The translations under genes were made by a program, and so were the position numbers. Below, piece after piece: positions 47,221 through 58,700 of a DNA stretch of 64,000 bases (within the stretch, counting starts at the first letter, position 1; the number at the start of each line of letters is the position of its first letter). The notes beneath the pieces were generated by a model that saw only the letters and a program-made list of their open reading frames with translations, did not search any database and was not told the origin of the DNA. The DNA comes from Allodiplogaster sudhausi (Eukaryota; Nematoda; Chromadorea; Rhabditida; Diplogasteridae): assembly GCA_945643635.1 (NCBI GenBank), contig CALZFC010000042.1:2232001-2296000 (forward strand). The letters run 5' to 3'.

Positions 47221-50039
47221 ATTTGCCAATTGTGGAGTACACGCAAGCACGCGGCATTCCCCGTGGGAGCACAGCGACGTTTGCCGTGTCCAAGATGGTA
47301 GTTTAATGGAAAGAGAGGGGGAGGATTAGACCGACAACCATTAGCCATAAAAACTTCCGACTGCATGAAATAGAAAGCAAGAATGGAAGCTTCATGCCTG
47401 AACATTGTAAAAAATATTCAGATAGAGCAATGTTCGTATACTGAGCAGGTGACCGGGTGGTTTCGGCACAGATATTTACTGCTATTGAGAAGTCAGCGAC
47501 AAAAAAAGAGCCAACTGGAAATTGAAAAGGGAGAAGGAAATGCCAGCCGTTTCCTGGATTCCCTGCCTATTTCTCAATGTCACATGGTACACTATCTAGC
47601 ATATTCTCTGGAAAAACTGCCTGATAGCATATTGGCTAACAGAGAAATTACAACTAAATACATATGTACATATGTATACACGGTGTGCATACATACATAC
47701 ATTTGAACATACAGTACAGACATATCCATATATACCGGGCTCAAAAATCCTGTAAAACAATATCTGTGAATGAGATTCATACTTAACAATCAGCAAGGGT
47801 AATGGAAAAAATTTTTTCCTTTGACTTAAAAAAAAATGAAGAGAAGCCTTTTTTAAGATGTGCTCAACTTTCATCCTCACGGCCCTCGCTTTCGATCGCT
47901 ATATGGCGATTTGCCACCCTGAAATCAAAAGGGTTCGTTTCATCTTGTTAAATTATAAATACGTGTTCAACTGGCGGGTTTGAAAGGTTTTTTTTAAGAA
48001 AAGAAAAAAATAAGCACAGAGATGCGGGCCTTGTGCAGATCCACAACATCCGCCAGACATTCGCGATCGTTCTGTTCACGGCCGTGCTCTCTCTCGTCCT
48101 CATTCTACCAATCTCCATCTCGGCCACCGTCAAAACAGTCAAGGATGGTTCGCGGTACATCGACCGCGCAGGGGTCAGTCATATTCATTTCTGCAACACA
48201 TATGTATGTATTTCTGCCACTTATTTTCCCAATTTACTAGTTGACTTTCTTGGGTATACATAATTTGCGCGTATTGTATTGTTATTGAAAAAATTTGGTG
48301 GGGGTTTTCATGTATTTTGAAGCTTCCTTAAGAATATGTCATCTTTTCATACCATTTCCATGAACTCTGTCTGTTCTCAGCAAGTGCATGTCATTCCTCA
48401 TCAAATGCGATGCTATCATCGTATTCTCGGAAAGTGAACATTCAGCTTCCCTCTTTCCCCTCTCTAAAGATGAGTCTCATTTCTGATGCATTTCACCTCC
48501 TTTTGCTGTGCCGCTTCCCTTCGTTTGATACGAGCGAGTAATGCAGAGTTAATTAGTTTTCTTGCCATGATAGTAGCAATCTTTGAAAATTGCAAATTTC
48601 GTTGCCCTTTTTTGCAATTCTTTATGGGAGCCATGAGCAGCAATTTCTGGTTTCTAATTTAAAATAAGACGTTTTCCTGAGAAAACAAAATGGTCGTTGG
48701 AACATTTCAGCAGGCCCATCTTGTGGAATCCTCGCAATGCCGAGTCGGCCTGGATCGCGAGCAGAAGCAGTGGCTGCTCGGATTGCTCACGGTTCGACAT
48801 CCGTTCTGCTTCCTCTTTCTTTTAAGCAAAAATACTGATTTGCCCAATTTTTCAATTTTAATTAAGGTCGTGGTCTTCATAATCCCGTGCACGTTGATCA
48901 CATTCTTCTATGGCAGAATCACGTTGCGTCTTAGAAAGCAGCTGAGGTGAGAGAAAGGGCAGTTCATTCTTGTCTTCATCTCTCTCTCTCTCTCTCTCTC
49001 TGGTTTCTAATCCTTAATCCTTGGTCTGCTCTCAGCTCGACCTTCAAGAGTCGTATTCCCATCCGCCGCATCACGATCTACACTCTCATCGTGACTCTTT
49101 TCTATATCGTCTGCCACACTCCCTTCTGGTTCCTCCAGATCTACGGCTTCATCTCCATGACCAGCAACGCCATTCGGCCTGGACCCTATCTGGAATACGT
49201 CTTGGTATGCAATTTTGATGCCTGAAAACTGGAGACCACTGATTTCCCGTACTCAAATACACACGAAAACAACTATGCTGTCGACTGATAGATTTGTTAA
49301 TCTTCATGCGAAAAGAAACTTTAAAATATCTACATATAATTTCAAGCGAACGAAGTATTTTAGTCACAAACTAGACTAATTTTCTTGTTCGCTGTGGGCA
49401 CCGCGGGCTGTAAAAGAGCTTCCAATTGCTCTTTGGAATGTATATGAAAAAAATAGTTGTATTGCGAAAGTGTTTACAGTATGTCACTCACATGTTCCCG
49501 TACGTTGCGGCGGCGATGAACTGGCTGTTCTACGCGCAGCTGAACAGCCAATTCAAGAAGGGACTCGTTCTCGTCACCGAGCGGTGGATTCGCAAGCAGA
49601 CGCGGTTTCTTTTATTTTCTTTTCTTCCTGGAACAGGTATTTATACATCATCATCTATATATGTATGTATGCACATATATACATACACACACATTCATAT
49701 ACATCACTTCTGTACACCCTTCATTAAGTTTACAGTTCTTGCAAACATTCTCCCGTTCGAGTTCCTTTAATGTCATACATTATGCATGAAAGTACATTCC
49801 ATGCCTACCAGATATCATTATGTATGCAAGAGTTGTAATTAAAGTGTTGCACACTAAACTTCTGAAATGAGCTCTCCGTTATTTCTAGTGCGTCGGCGAT
49901 GCAGCCGCTGTCTGCGAATTGGGACGGTGTCTGCGTGGATCTGGCCTCTCGTTGCGATGACGTCATCGCCCTCTGCCCCAATTGCGAGCATCCACTCACG
50001 CTGCGTGCCAACAAGTACTCCGTCACTAATAATACCTAG
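44325..50039 (+). CDS. Class A (rhodopsin-type) GPCR, peptide-receptor-like, 11 exons, 415 aa
   Basis: Exons: 44325-44453, 44975-45096, 45217-45325, 45443-45514, 47858-47932, 48039-48173, 48711-48791, 48867-48946, 49036-49204, 49480-49604 and 49889-50039, all in phase. The extracellular N-terminus carries an NET glycosylation site. TM1 LLGVVGNIAVLSYVFF; TM2 LSAVDLLVILSIPF; TM3 follows VICKLY and ends AFDRYMAIC, with the expected 24-residue Cys-to-Asp spacing; TM4 AIVLFTAVLSLVLILPI; the ECL2 Cys is in SSQCRV; TM5 VVVFIIPCTLITFFYG; TM6 IVTLFYIVCHTPFWFL. TM7 ends NWLFYAQLNSQF, where NPxxY is expected. The C-terminal tail has several Cys (CVDL, RCDD, CPNC). The overall pattern is neuropeptide-receptor-like rather than a worm chemoreceptor family, but I cannot name an orthologue or ligand. 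Intron 4 is 2.3 kb and carries GA tracts, and CT tracts serve as the polypyrimidine region of intron 2. Confidence 0.85.
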
Positions 50040-51328
50040 TCCCCCCTCCCCTTTTAACTGGCTCTTTCTGGCTACGATTCTTGGAGTTGTATAGTTTGCG
50101 CTCGGTGGCTCTCTTCGCATATCTATAGAAAAATACATATTGTTGTTTGAGACGAATAAATTAAGTACATATATATATGTTTTTTATGCATTGTTCTATG
50201 TTATACCTAACTGAATCACTATAGTCACCGGTTTATGCAATGACAAGGATTGCTAAAATAAATTGATCGATTTTTCAATTGATCTCACTTTTCGATAGAA
50301 ACGCCCTGATTACTTATTGGAGACCTCCTTGCTGTACATACACATATATGAGTGTTGATAGCTTGTACAGTCTCCTCTAACTTTCAGACCACTTGGTTTG
50401 TCTGATTTACAGAACAATTTTAGCAGCACATGATTACTCGGGTTTTGGACATATTTTTACGATAATCTAATGATGATGTACAAACGTTGATTCTATTTCT
50501 CATGAGTGATAAATGTTTTGTTCGCCAGTTCTTCCTTCATGGAGATGAATGCGTATCTTGAAGTTGTGGATGGCAATACTTTTGGAGCAATCATTAAAAG
50601 AGTGGAACTATGTAAGAGATATGCATCTCTCACCTGATTCCTCTTCCTTCACATCTACGACTAAGCGAGTACACTGATGCTACATACTATATACATACAC
50701 AGATATATTATTATTCACGCAGAATGAGGCCAAAGGTCGGCACAAAAGTTGACTTCTAATCGAGAGACTTCAAAGGTTTCCTTGATTTATCTCTCTCCAT
50801 GATTGTCTTTTCTCTCCGTCGTTCCATTGTCTACCCGTTCCACCTTCTCCCGTTGTCCTCTTTTTTTTTATCCCCCTGAAGATGTCTCCACTGGCTCATT
50901 CTGGCACATTCGCTCACGCTTCAATGCAAAGAATCCACCACTCACAATGCTTTGCTGTCACTCGGCACACCAATAAAAGCAGACGGTTTCAAACAATAAA
51001 ATGAATAGTTTACAGAGTCATATGTACGAACTGTGAACAAATCTGCAACAAAAACATGCAAGCCATGAAGGAAGTAATATATTGAACCATCCTTTCAATA
51101 TTTATTCACTTCCTTTTATAAGAAAACGAAATAGAACAAAACTTCTATACTTCAGCTCTATTGTTTATGATTCAGGTGTGCCGATATCATCCGCGTGACA
51201 CGCATCTGCGTATCTCTTAATGGCTGCCTGAAACAATTCCCTTTATCCTTGATACTCGGATGAATTGGCAGAAGATTCCCGATGTGAACTTGTTGAACCC
51301 TCCAATATTTACTGGGTTCCCATTTTTA
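50040..51328. other. Convergent intergenic region between two receptor genes
   Basis: AT-rich with short alternating ATAT and ACAT runs. No gene seen. The two flanking receptor genes end toward each other here. Confidence 0.55.
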
Positions 51329-54160
51329 TCAGGGTAATCTAAAAGACAAAAGGATTCTTGCTTGCCAGTGGTCGAATCCTTCTTGGATGGAAGCGACGGT
51401 GAAGAAGAGCCTCTTCCTGACGTGGCCATTGAAGAGAAACATCAAAATTGCAGGGGAGAGGGCACGGATGTCCATGGAGTATGTGGCACACTAAAGAAAA
51501 AAAGAAAATAACTTTTAAAAATCGATCTTGGAATGAGACTAAATTAATAAAAACAAAATACCTCCATAAATGTGAAAATGTGTGCCCGTGCAAACTCTGG
51601 AAAGCGCCAGACGATGAACTAAACTTCAATATAGAAAAAAGTATATATTTGGTTTTATAATAGTATTATAAATTGTAAACTTTGCATACAATATAAGTGC
51701 AGCCTGGAATATCGACTGCGCACTGTGCGAATCCGTAGTAGAGCAGGCGGCATTCCATGCCGGAGAAGTGTCCAGTTCCATGATGGAAGAGGTGGATGCG
51801 CAGCCCGGTCAAGGCGTACAGGAAAAGCGACAACATGGCTGCTCCCACGTGCACCAACATCATTATTTGGTACATGTTTATCTAAAAGGAAGCACAATGA
51901 ATTTATGCATATGTACGTTCGGCTTGTCCGACATGTCTGCTTTGCCATAGAAAACTGTGTAGCCTTCGCTTGTTCGAACAGGTAAGTGTTTCATAGGACT
52001 ATCCCAGAGGTACCTAAAAGAAGAAATTCTACAATTAAGAACTACCATGTAGCACTGAATCCGCCAAATATTGATAATGCAGCCGAGAGTGGAAAGAACC
52101 GCTTCCATATCTGCTGGAGGGCAGGAAACAATCATATCTTTTATTTTTCGTTTAAATATTAAACCTGCGCGCGGAGAGATGGGCAACTGAAGAGCAGATA
52201 TCTGTTCAGTGCAATTTGAGTATAAATGAACGCTTGTGTCACAGAACAAGAAATGGTCAACCTACATACAGTACCGTCCAACATTGTTGGGTCCGAAATT
52301 AATCCGATTAATTAAATTAATTTAAATAATTCAAACTGGAATTGCGAAGTGCTGAGGACATGCCGTGCGATTTCGTCGGAGGGTTTTATGTCTTTTTTCA
52401 TTGCGCGTCACCCTAGAAAAACCGTTTTTCAAAATATGCCGAAATGACAAATATCTGACAAATTTTCAACGCTACGCTGTTTAGCGGAATTGTTTACGGG
52501 GTGTTCGTCTGAGAAAGCAGCTGGCTGAATCCAGCAGCCAAACTACAAACAACAAATTAGAGTGAAATTTTCTAAGCGCTTCTTATTTTGTTTGAGTTTC
52601 TACCTTTGTTTTGCTTGAGTTAGTTATCATATTTGGGTATAAACGATAAGAAAAATGGAAAATAAGATTTTCTTTAGCGAGCAAAAAATTTGCCCCCGCA
52701 GTGCATCGAACACCGGACCTTGAGTTTCCCAGCCAAACGCTCTCGCAATACACCACACGCAACTTGGAAGAAGTGGAATGTACCTTTACTAGCACATTGT
52801 CCACAGCCTCACCAACGAAGCGTGGAGGATGACGATTCAAGGGGCTTGTCTGGTTAATTTTTGCAAAGCGTAGACCTCCCAACGCACTGCAACGCTTTTC
52901 ATTGAAACAAGTTGACAATCTCTGCCATCGACCTCTCTCTCTTCACTGTCTCTCTCATTCTCTCTCTCTCCCTCTCTTTACTGTCTCTCTCATTCTTTCC
53001 CTCTCTCTCCCTCTCTTTAATGTCTCTCTCCTTCTCTCCCTCTCTTTACTGTCTCTCTCTCTTTCTCTCTCGTTCACACATACTCTCACTCTCCCTTTCT
53101 CTCTCTCTCTTTCTCTCTCTCTCCCTCTCTCTCTCGTTCAATATATCTCTCTCAGTCTTGTTTTATCTCTCTCCTTCTTCCCCTCTATCTCCTCTTATTT
53201 CGATCTTCTTCATTCCAAGAGATAACTGTTTCGGGTCCGGATAGAAAAGGTACATTCTTCATTTCAAGTTGGCTGTGGTGTATTGCGACAGCGTTTGGCT
53301 GGGAAACTCAATGTCCGGTGTTCGGTGCTCTGCAGGGGCGAATTTTTTGCTCCCTAAAGAAAATCTTATTTTCCATTTTTCTTATCGTTTATACCCAAAT
53401 ATAATAACTAACTCAAGCAAAACAAAGGTAGAAACTCAAACAAAATAAGAAGCGCTAAGAAAATGTCACTCTAATTTGTTGTTTGTAGTTTGGCTGCTGG
53501 ATTCAACCAGCTGCTTTCTCAGCCGAACACCTCGTAAAAACTTCCGCTAAACAGCGTAGCGTTGAAAATTTGTCAGATATTTGTCATTTCGGCATATTTT
53601 GAAAAACGGTTTTTCTAGGGTGACGCGCAATGAAAAAAGACATAAAACCCTCCGACGAAATCGCACGGCATGTCCTCAGCACTTCGCAATTCCAGTTTGA
53701 ATTATTTAAATTAATTTAATTAATCGGATTAATTTCGGACCCAACAATGTTGGACGGTACTGTGCAAGATGCACCATGCTTTAGAATATGTAAAGAATTT
53801 TGCCAACTTGTTAGCAATTCCGAAAATCAGTTGACTAGCTGGAACAGTGAAGAAAATCTCTGAGAACGGTGCCATGTTCAGACGGAAAGAAATGAAGCAG
53901 CTGACGAAGAGTATTAAATCCTGATAACTTAGCATATAAGTATTTAAAGTCATGAACTGATAACTCAGCATAAAATTTCAAGATTTTCATAATTACTCAT
54001 GAGACCAAACCACGATGCCTCCGAAAAGGAAAAGATTGTAGAATGTTGATGTGTAGTTCTTTCGCCTGCCGCGGATGACAATGACCATTTCACCAATATA
54101 GAGGGCAGCGAGAAGAGGGCCATAGATGAAGAAGTTATAGAACATAAACATCAGTCCCAT
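51329..54160 (-). CDS. Seven-TM serpentine chemoreceptor, SRG-superfamily-like, interrupted by element C
   Basis: Exons (minus): 54160-54014, 53920-53775, 52261-52165, 52113-52046, 52013-51917, 51881-51681 and 51490-51329, about 305 aa. The first Met is 12 codons below an in-frame stop. TM1 NFFIYGPLLAALYIGEMVIV, then the worm-receptor motif NYTSTFYNLFLFGGID (TM2 start), and TM3 ending TQIALNRYLLFSCPSLR, with NRY in place of DRY. TM4 is in exon 4, TM5 MMLVHVGAAMLSLFLYAL, TM6 in the CRLLYYGFAQCAV region, and TM7 MDIRALSPAILMFLFNGHVR. The S.FY.LF motif and NRY fit the SRG/SRV-type chemosensory families; assignment to one family is tentative. Element C (52269-53762) lies between exons 2 and 3. 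A phase-correct splice (TG|gtgcat to tgtag|G) removes it but also drops about five residues around the conserved TM3 Cys (SKAWCILH), so the allele may be altered or non-functional. Confidence 0.8.
52685..52760 (-). other. tRNA-like segment in the left arm of element C
   Basis: Read on the minus strand it has an A-box-like TATTGCGAGAGCGTTTGG, then GGGAAACTCAAGG and a T-arm-like CCGGTGTTCGATGC followed by GGGGGCAAA. The B-box has one extra base compared with GGTTCRANNCC. The right-arm copy is at about 53278-53340 (plus). Confidence 0.45.
52925..53215. repeat. CT microsatellite at the centre of element C
   Basis: About 290 bp of imperfect CT repeats with phased interruptions (ttcactgtctctctcattc recurring). 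It fills the loop of the palindrome. Confidence 0.85.
53278..53340 (+). other. tRNA-like segment in the right arm of element C
   Basis: Mirror copy of the left-arm segment: tattgcgacagcgtttggct, then gtccggtgttcggtgc and ggggcgaattttttgc. It points outward. Confidence 0.45.
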
Positions 54161-55765
54161 CAGGATGGGAAGAAGATCTTTCTTCTTCCTTGAGTATTAC
54201 AGACGAGTGCCTTTTACACTAAGATGACAAGCAATGATTGTCTTTACTTCTGCCCATGCATAAGAGGATTTCAATGGTGAGAGAGGTGCAGGGAGAGAGG
54301 GAGACAAGTGGAGAGACTTCACAGTACAAAAAAAAGAGTATGTGAGAAGTGATACGGAAGAGAATGCTCAGACGCTCCACGTACTTCTCTATTATGAACC
54401 TTCTTACCTTCCATTCGTGGATAGCAGACAGCTTCCCTTCTTCGCCCTCGCAAAACGAGAATGATTTCCCCACGCTGTTTCATTTTCTAGTGAAAAAGAA
54501 CAAACGAATACGATGACCAATGCTCAACCTTGTTACCTAACATTTATTGAAATTGTAGCTGCTTTGTAGCGCTAAAGTGTATCCTGGTCATGACAGACCC
54601 TTTTATGCATTTACACATAATAGTACACAATTAAGAACTGTTCAAAGGAAGGCATGAAATATGTTACAGAACACAGTTAAAAGGGCAAATAAGTATGTAG
54701 TGTAGTTTCAATTGTAAAGGAGATCAAGAATTTCCGCAGATGCTTCTCTTCAGAAAAAGAGACATGTATTCAATTATCACATATTGACCGAGTAATGAAG
54801 GAAGCAAAGACCCGCACTGCTTGAAATGGTTGTTAATTTGCGATATAGTGGTCAGAAAAGCAATTAAGTCATATACGAAAGCGAGCTAATTGTGTTTTAA
54901 AACACACATTGCAACGGTATTAATGGATGAAATTCCTCTTGGCTCGATGTCCTTTTGATTCTTGAATGCAAATCTAATTACAGTTCACAGTGTGAATTGA
55001 TACATAAAACATTTCTCGCACTATAATTCAAAGGCAGTAGCAAGCTGAATACCTTCCAAGTTCTCAGATGATATTCTTTGCAAAAGACTGAATAATTTCT
55101 GTGCTGTTTGTTCTCGAAAAAATTGTAACAAAAATATGTCCCTCTCTGATTAGTAACTGACGTTATATCTCGATGAAAAAATAAATCGCATCCAGTTAAA
55201 GGGATTTTTGCGTGAAGCACGCGAGATCTATGATTAAGACAGAAGTAATAATGAAGAACAAGCGCTTAAAGGAGGCAAAAACTCAATTTTTTGCTATAAG
55301 GATGATTCTGTGAATATGTCCGGATTGAGCTTGCGAAAGCATCAGCAAAAATTAAATTTACTAATCTAAAAGTTAGAGGAGTAATTTGCATCTGAAAAGA
55401 GTCGCCTGATCATGAGGGAAATATTAGTGATTTATACAGAACTTTAGATTTAACATTAGTCCCCTGACCAAATTACGGCCAAATAGGACTGACGAGCATA
55501 TCATGACCGAAAAGCGTGAAATTTCGTCGTTCGGCCGTAAAATATATGCCGGCATATTCATGATTCACCAAACGGACGCAAACCGCCAATTTGAAATCGC
55601 CCAATCAAACGCATGTTTTAATAGAAAAGGTTTCGAAGCAAGGATCTTGGCAAATTGCCAAGAACGCGCGGCTCACGACTACGGTACTTGAATGAGTCGG
55701 CATTTCGTGTTAGGAGTTAACGACTTTCAAGCTCCTTTAATGGCTTTCACTAAATACAGTACTCA
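54161..55765. other. Intergenic region between two minus-strand receptor genes
   Basis: No supported gene. It contains the likely 5' region of the chemoreceptor and the 3' region of the amine-receptor-like gene. The sequence is mostly AT-rich with no large repeat. Confidence 0.5.
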
Positions 55766-58700
55766 TCAGGCTGTGATTGGCCGTTCATTTCCGCGGCGTG
55801 CAAGGAGTCGACGCATTGTGTGGCGGAAGTTCTTGTTGAGGCACATGTAGATGACCTTAGCAGATTTCACGTTCACTCTAATGGAATGGAAAGAGCGCAC
55901 AGTAGACTGCAATCGTTCTTACTCCGAAATCTCACCGGATTGAAGGCAGAGTGGGCGTAGCCGAGCCAGCTCGTGAGAATGAAGAGTTTGTGATGAAGAG
56001 GGACGTCGACTCCGAAGCCACTCCCGGTCATCACTCCGCGGTACACTAACACCACGTAGTACGGTAGCCAGCACGCCAAGAAGGCCACTGGAAAAGTACA
56101 GATTAGCAGAGAATGTTCGGAGTGCTATGAATGAAGTATAGAGAAAGCTGGCATGACGAATGACTAACACAAAATGGCAGCGACTACTCGAGTGGCCCGA
56201 GACTCCCTTCGAATTGCGAGAGACTCACGACGCTTCCGACGGATTGCACGGGTCACCTGTGCATACGGCGGAGAGATGAGAAAGAGGAATAGGGACAGGA
56301 AGGATCGTGTATCTTTTGTTAAAATTCAGAGAAAAAAGGGAAAAAGAAAAAGACTAAAAGCGAGGATAATCCGACCTGAGTAGCGATGCGCCGCAGCTTG
56401 CCACGACTGATGGCACTCGTCTTCTTTACGGGACTTCCTGGGCCTCCGCCAGAGCCGGGCGAACGCTGAAGAAGATTGGTATATTGTACGATGTAATGTC
56501 GGTATGACTAGTTTCTCAGAAGATTGGAAATTCATAAAAGTGTTTTTGAATGCAGAAGCACCTCAATATTGATATCGACGAGGGACTTCTTCCCACGGTG
56601 AGGCTCGGCCAGAACGGCAGCTCGCAAAGTTGACCACGCACTCGAACGCCTCCAATTCAAACACATTTAAATTGTTGACAATAACCGATAACCAAATGGC
56701 GTTGAATAGTACCTCGAATCGATTTCATATGTAGAATCCGTCTGATCAGTGAGCGAAGAGCCGAACGAGTTCATTGAAATTCGCCTGAAAAGATCTTGAT
56801 TGCCTGACGTCTCCTATGAGTTGGAATGAAATGAACCTGTACGTCTCACTGCTGCCGGATGCTGAAGTGTACGAGGAGTGCGACGAGTTCGATGGCGGAA
56901 TCTCACAACACGGCGATGGAACTTCGAAGAGTCGAGGGACCTGGAAGTCGAGACTCTTCTTCCTTCTTACAACTAATCTGGTCAGCAAAGGAATGAATAG
57001 GTAAGAGTCCTCATAGAGAGGTTAGAGACGAGCCTTGAGAGTGTTTGGAGTGGCAGCAACGGCATGATTGCTGTGGGGTTGAGCAGAGGGCGCGGAAGTG
57101 GAGGAGCTGGCAGCCATGATCATGGCGGGGGAGAGGGGCGGCGTGTTGATTGACATGATGGCAGGCACCATCAGGAACGTCGGCGGGGGGATGCGACCCG
57201 CGCAGCCGAGGCCTCCTTTGCTGCCGCTCCTAGAATTCAATTTTTGTATATGTATGTACATACATCTATCTTTAAATTTATTTTAAAAAGTTAAATTAAT
57301 TCGTAAATCATAAATAAGTATGCAGGGAATAACAATTAGAAAGAGAAAAAAAGAAAGAGAAAGTGAACATAAGAGAGAGAAAAAGAGATAGAGAGAAAGA
57401 GTCAAAAGAACATACGCAGGGACTTTGCCGTTGCTGATGAAGCTGAAGCTCGGCCGATTACTTCCGCGGCGGACAGCGGGAGCGGGGACGGAGAGGAGTG
57501 GACAGAGAGCAGAGGAAGAGGCCGAGGAGACAGGCGCGGGCGGAGGGGCCGTGGATGGGGCGGACGAGGGAGAACAATTCGCGGGCGCAGAGAAGGACTG
57601 TCCGAGCAGAGGCTTCGATGCCTCTTCTTCTTCATCTTCAACTCAATATTATCATAGTACCAAGTGAGAATAGATTAGTAAAATCTATCGATAAATATAC
57701 TTTTTGACTGTTTCGACCAACCGTTTCTAGCTGCGGCCAGCTCAGCAGCATCATCGTCGCAGACAGTGGAGAGAGTTGGTCGGAGAGAAGCGTGGTGAGG
57801 GACGGCGAGGGGCGGAGTCCGCAGCGACGTCTCTTCCAGCACATCAAAGGAGCAGGTGCTCCGGCGACGCTCTCGAGTCACTTCTGCGAATGCCTGAATA
57901 CCATTCACGCATTTAATGTTCCGTTTAAAAAATAAAAATTGAATTAATTTTAAAAAGGCGACAAACTTTGTCGAAGGCAGCCATGATAGGAACGCCATTT
58001 GGGCTGCCGTCCATTGACAGCTTCCTTCTCTCCTCACGCCGTACGCGCCTTTCTTCACTCAATTTTCGAAGAGTCTGAAAAAAAATTATAATTGTGAAAA
58101 AATATAAAGCAGGTAAAAAGAATAGAAATTAATTTGAAAAAAAAAGGTTTTTTATAACCACCTCTGCCCCAGCCATATCATCCTCATTCCGCCTGGAGGC
58201 CTTGGAGACGGTGCTGCTGCCGGCGGCAGTCTGACTCTGCATCTCTGCCTCTCGCTCTCTCGCCGCCTCGTGCTCTGCGCGAAGACCGCTCATGCTTCCG
58301 CACGAGGAGATGTCCATTGAAGGAGGGTCGGGCACTAAAAGGGTCAATATCTTTATGTGCTATTAGGAAAATTTAAATGAAAAGAAACGATAGCAAAAAA
58401 TATATGTAGCACGAGTGGAGGTTGTTGAACTGACCAATGCTAACACGTTTCTTAGCCGCTGCCTTCCGGTCGTGCTCGAAGGTCTCTGCGCAGATGGTCG
58501 GACTGCGCCATCTTTAGAAAGCATCTTTTTTTTTGTGCATAACGGAGGGTGACAAGGAGAAAAATTTTTAATAAGGGAATGTAATAATTAAAAAAATTAG
58601 TATAACAGTTGTTTGGCTAGGACCTCTGCTGGGGCAGCTTGATGGAGTGAATCTCCGGCTGCGAGGGACTGCGCTCATTCTTATGAGAGGAAGCAGTGCC

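Larger units (their letters stand above)
52269..53762. mobile_element. Element C: palindromic DNA element inserted in the chemoreceptor
   Basis: Termini CAGTACCGTCCAACATTGTT are mirrored at the right end. Arms of about 520 bp (52269-52792 and 53246-53762) surround a centre that is mostly a CT microsatellite. TA precedes the left end and TG follows the right, so a Tc1/mariner-type TA duplication with one change is possible but unproven. There is no ORF, so the element is non-autonomous. Each arm carries a tRNA-like segment. Confidence 0.85.
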
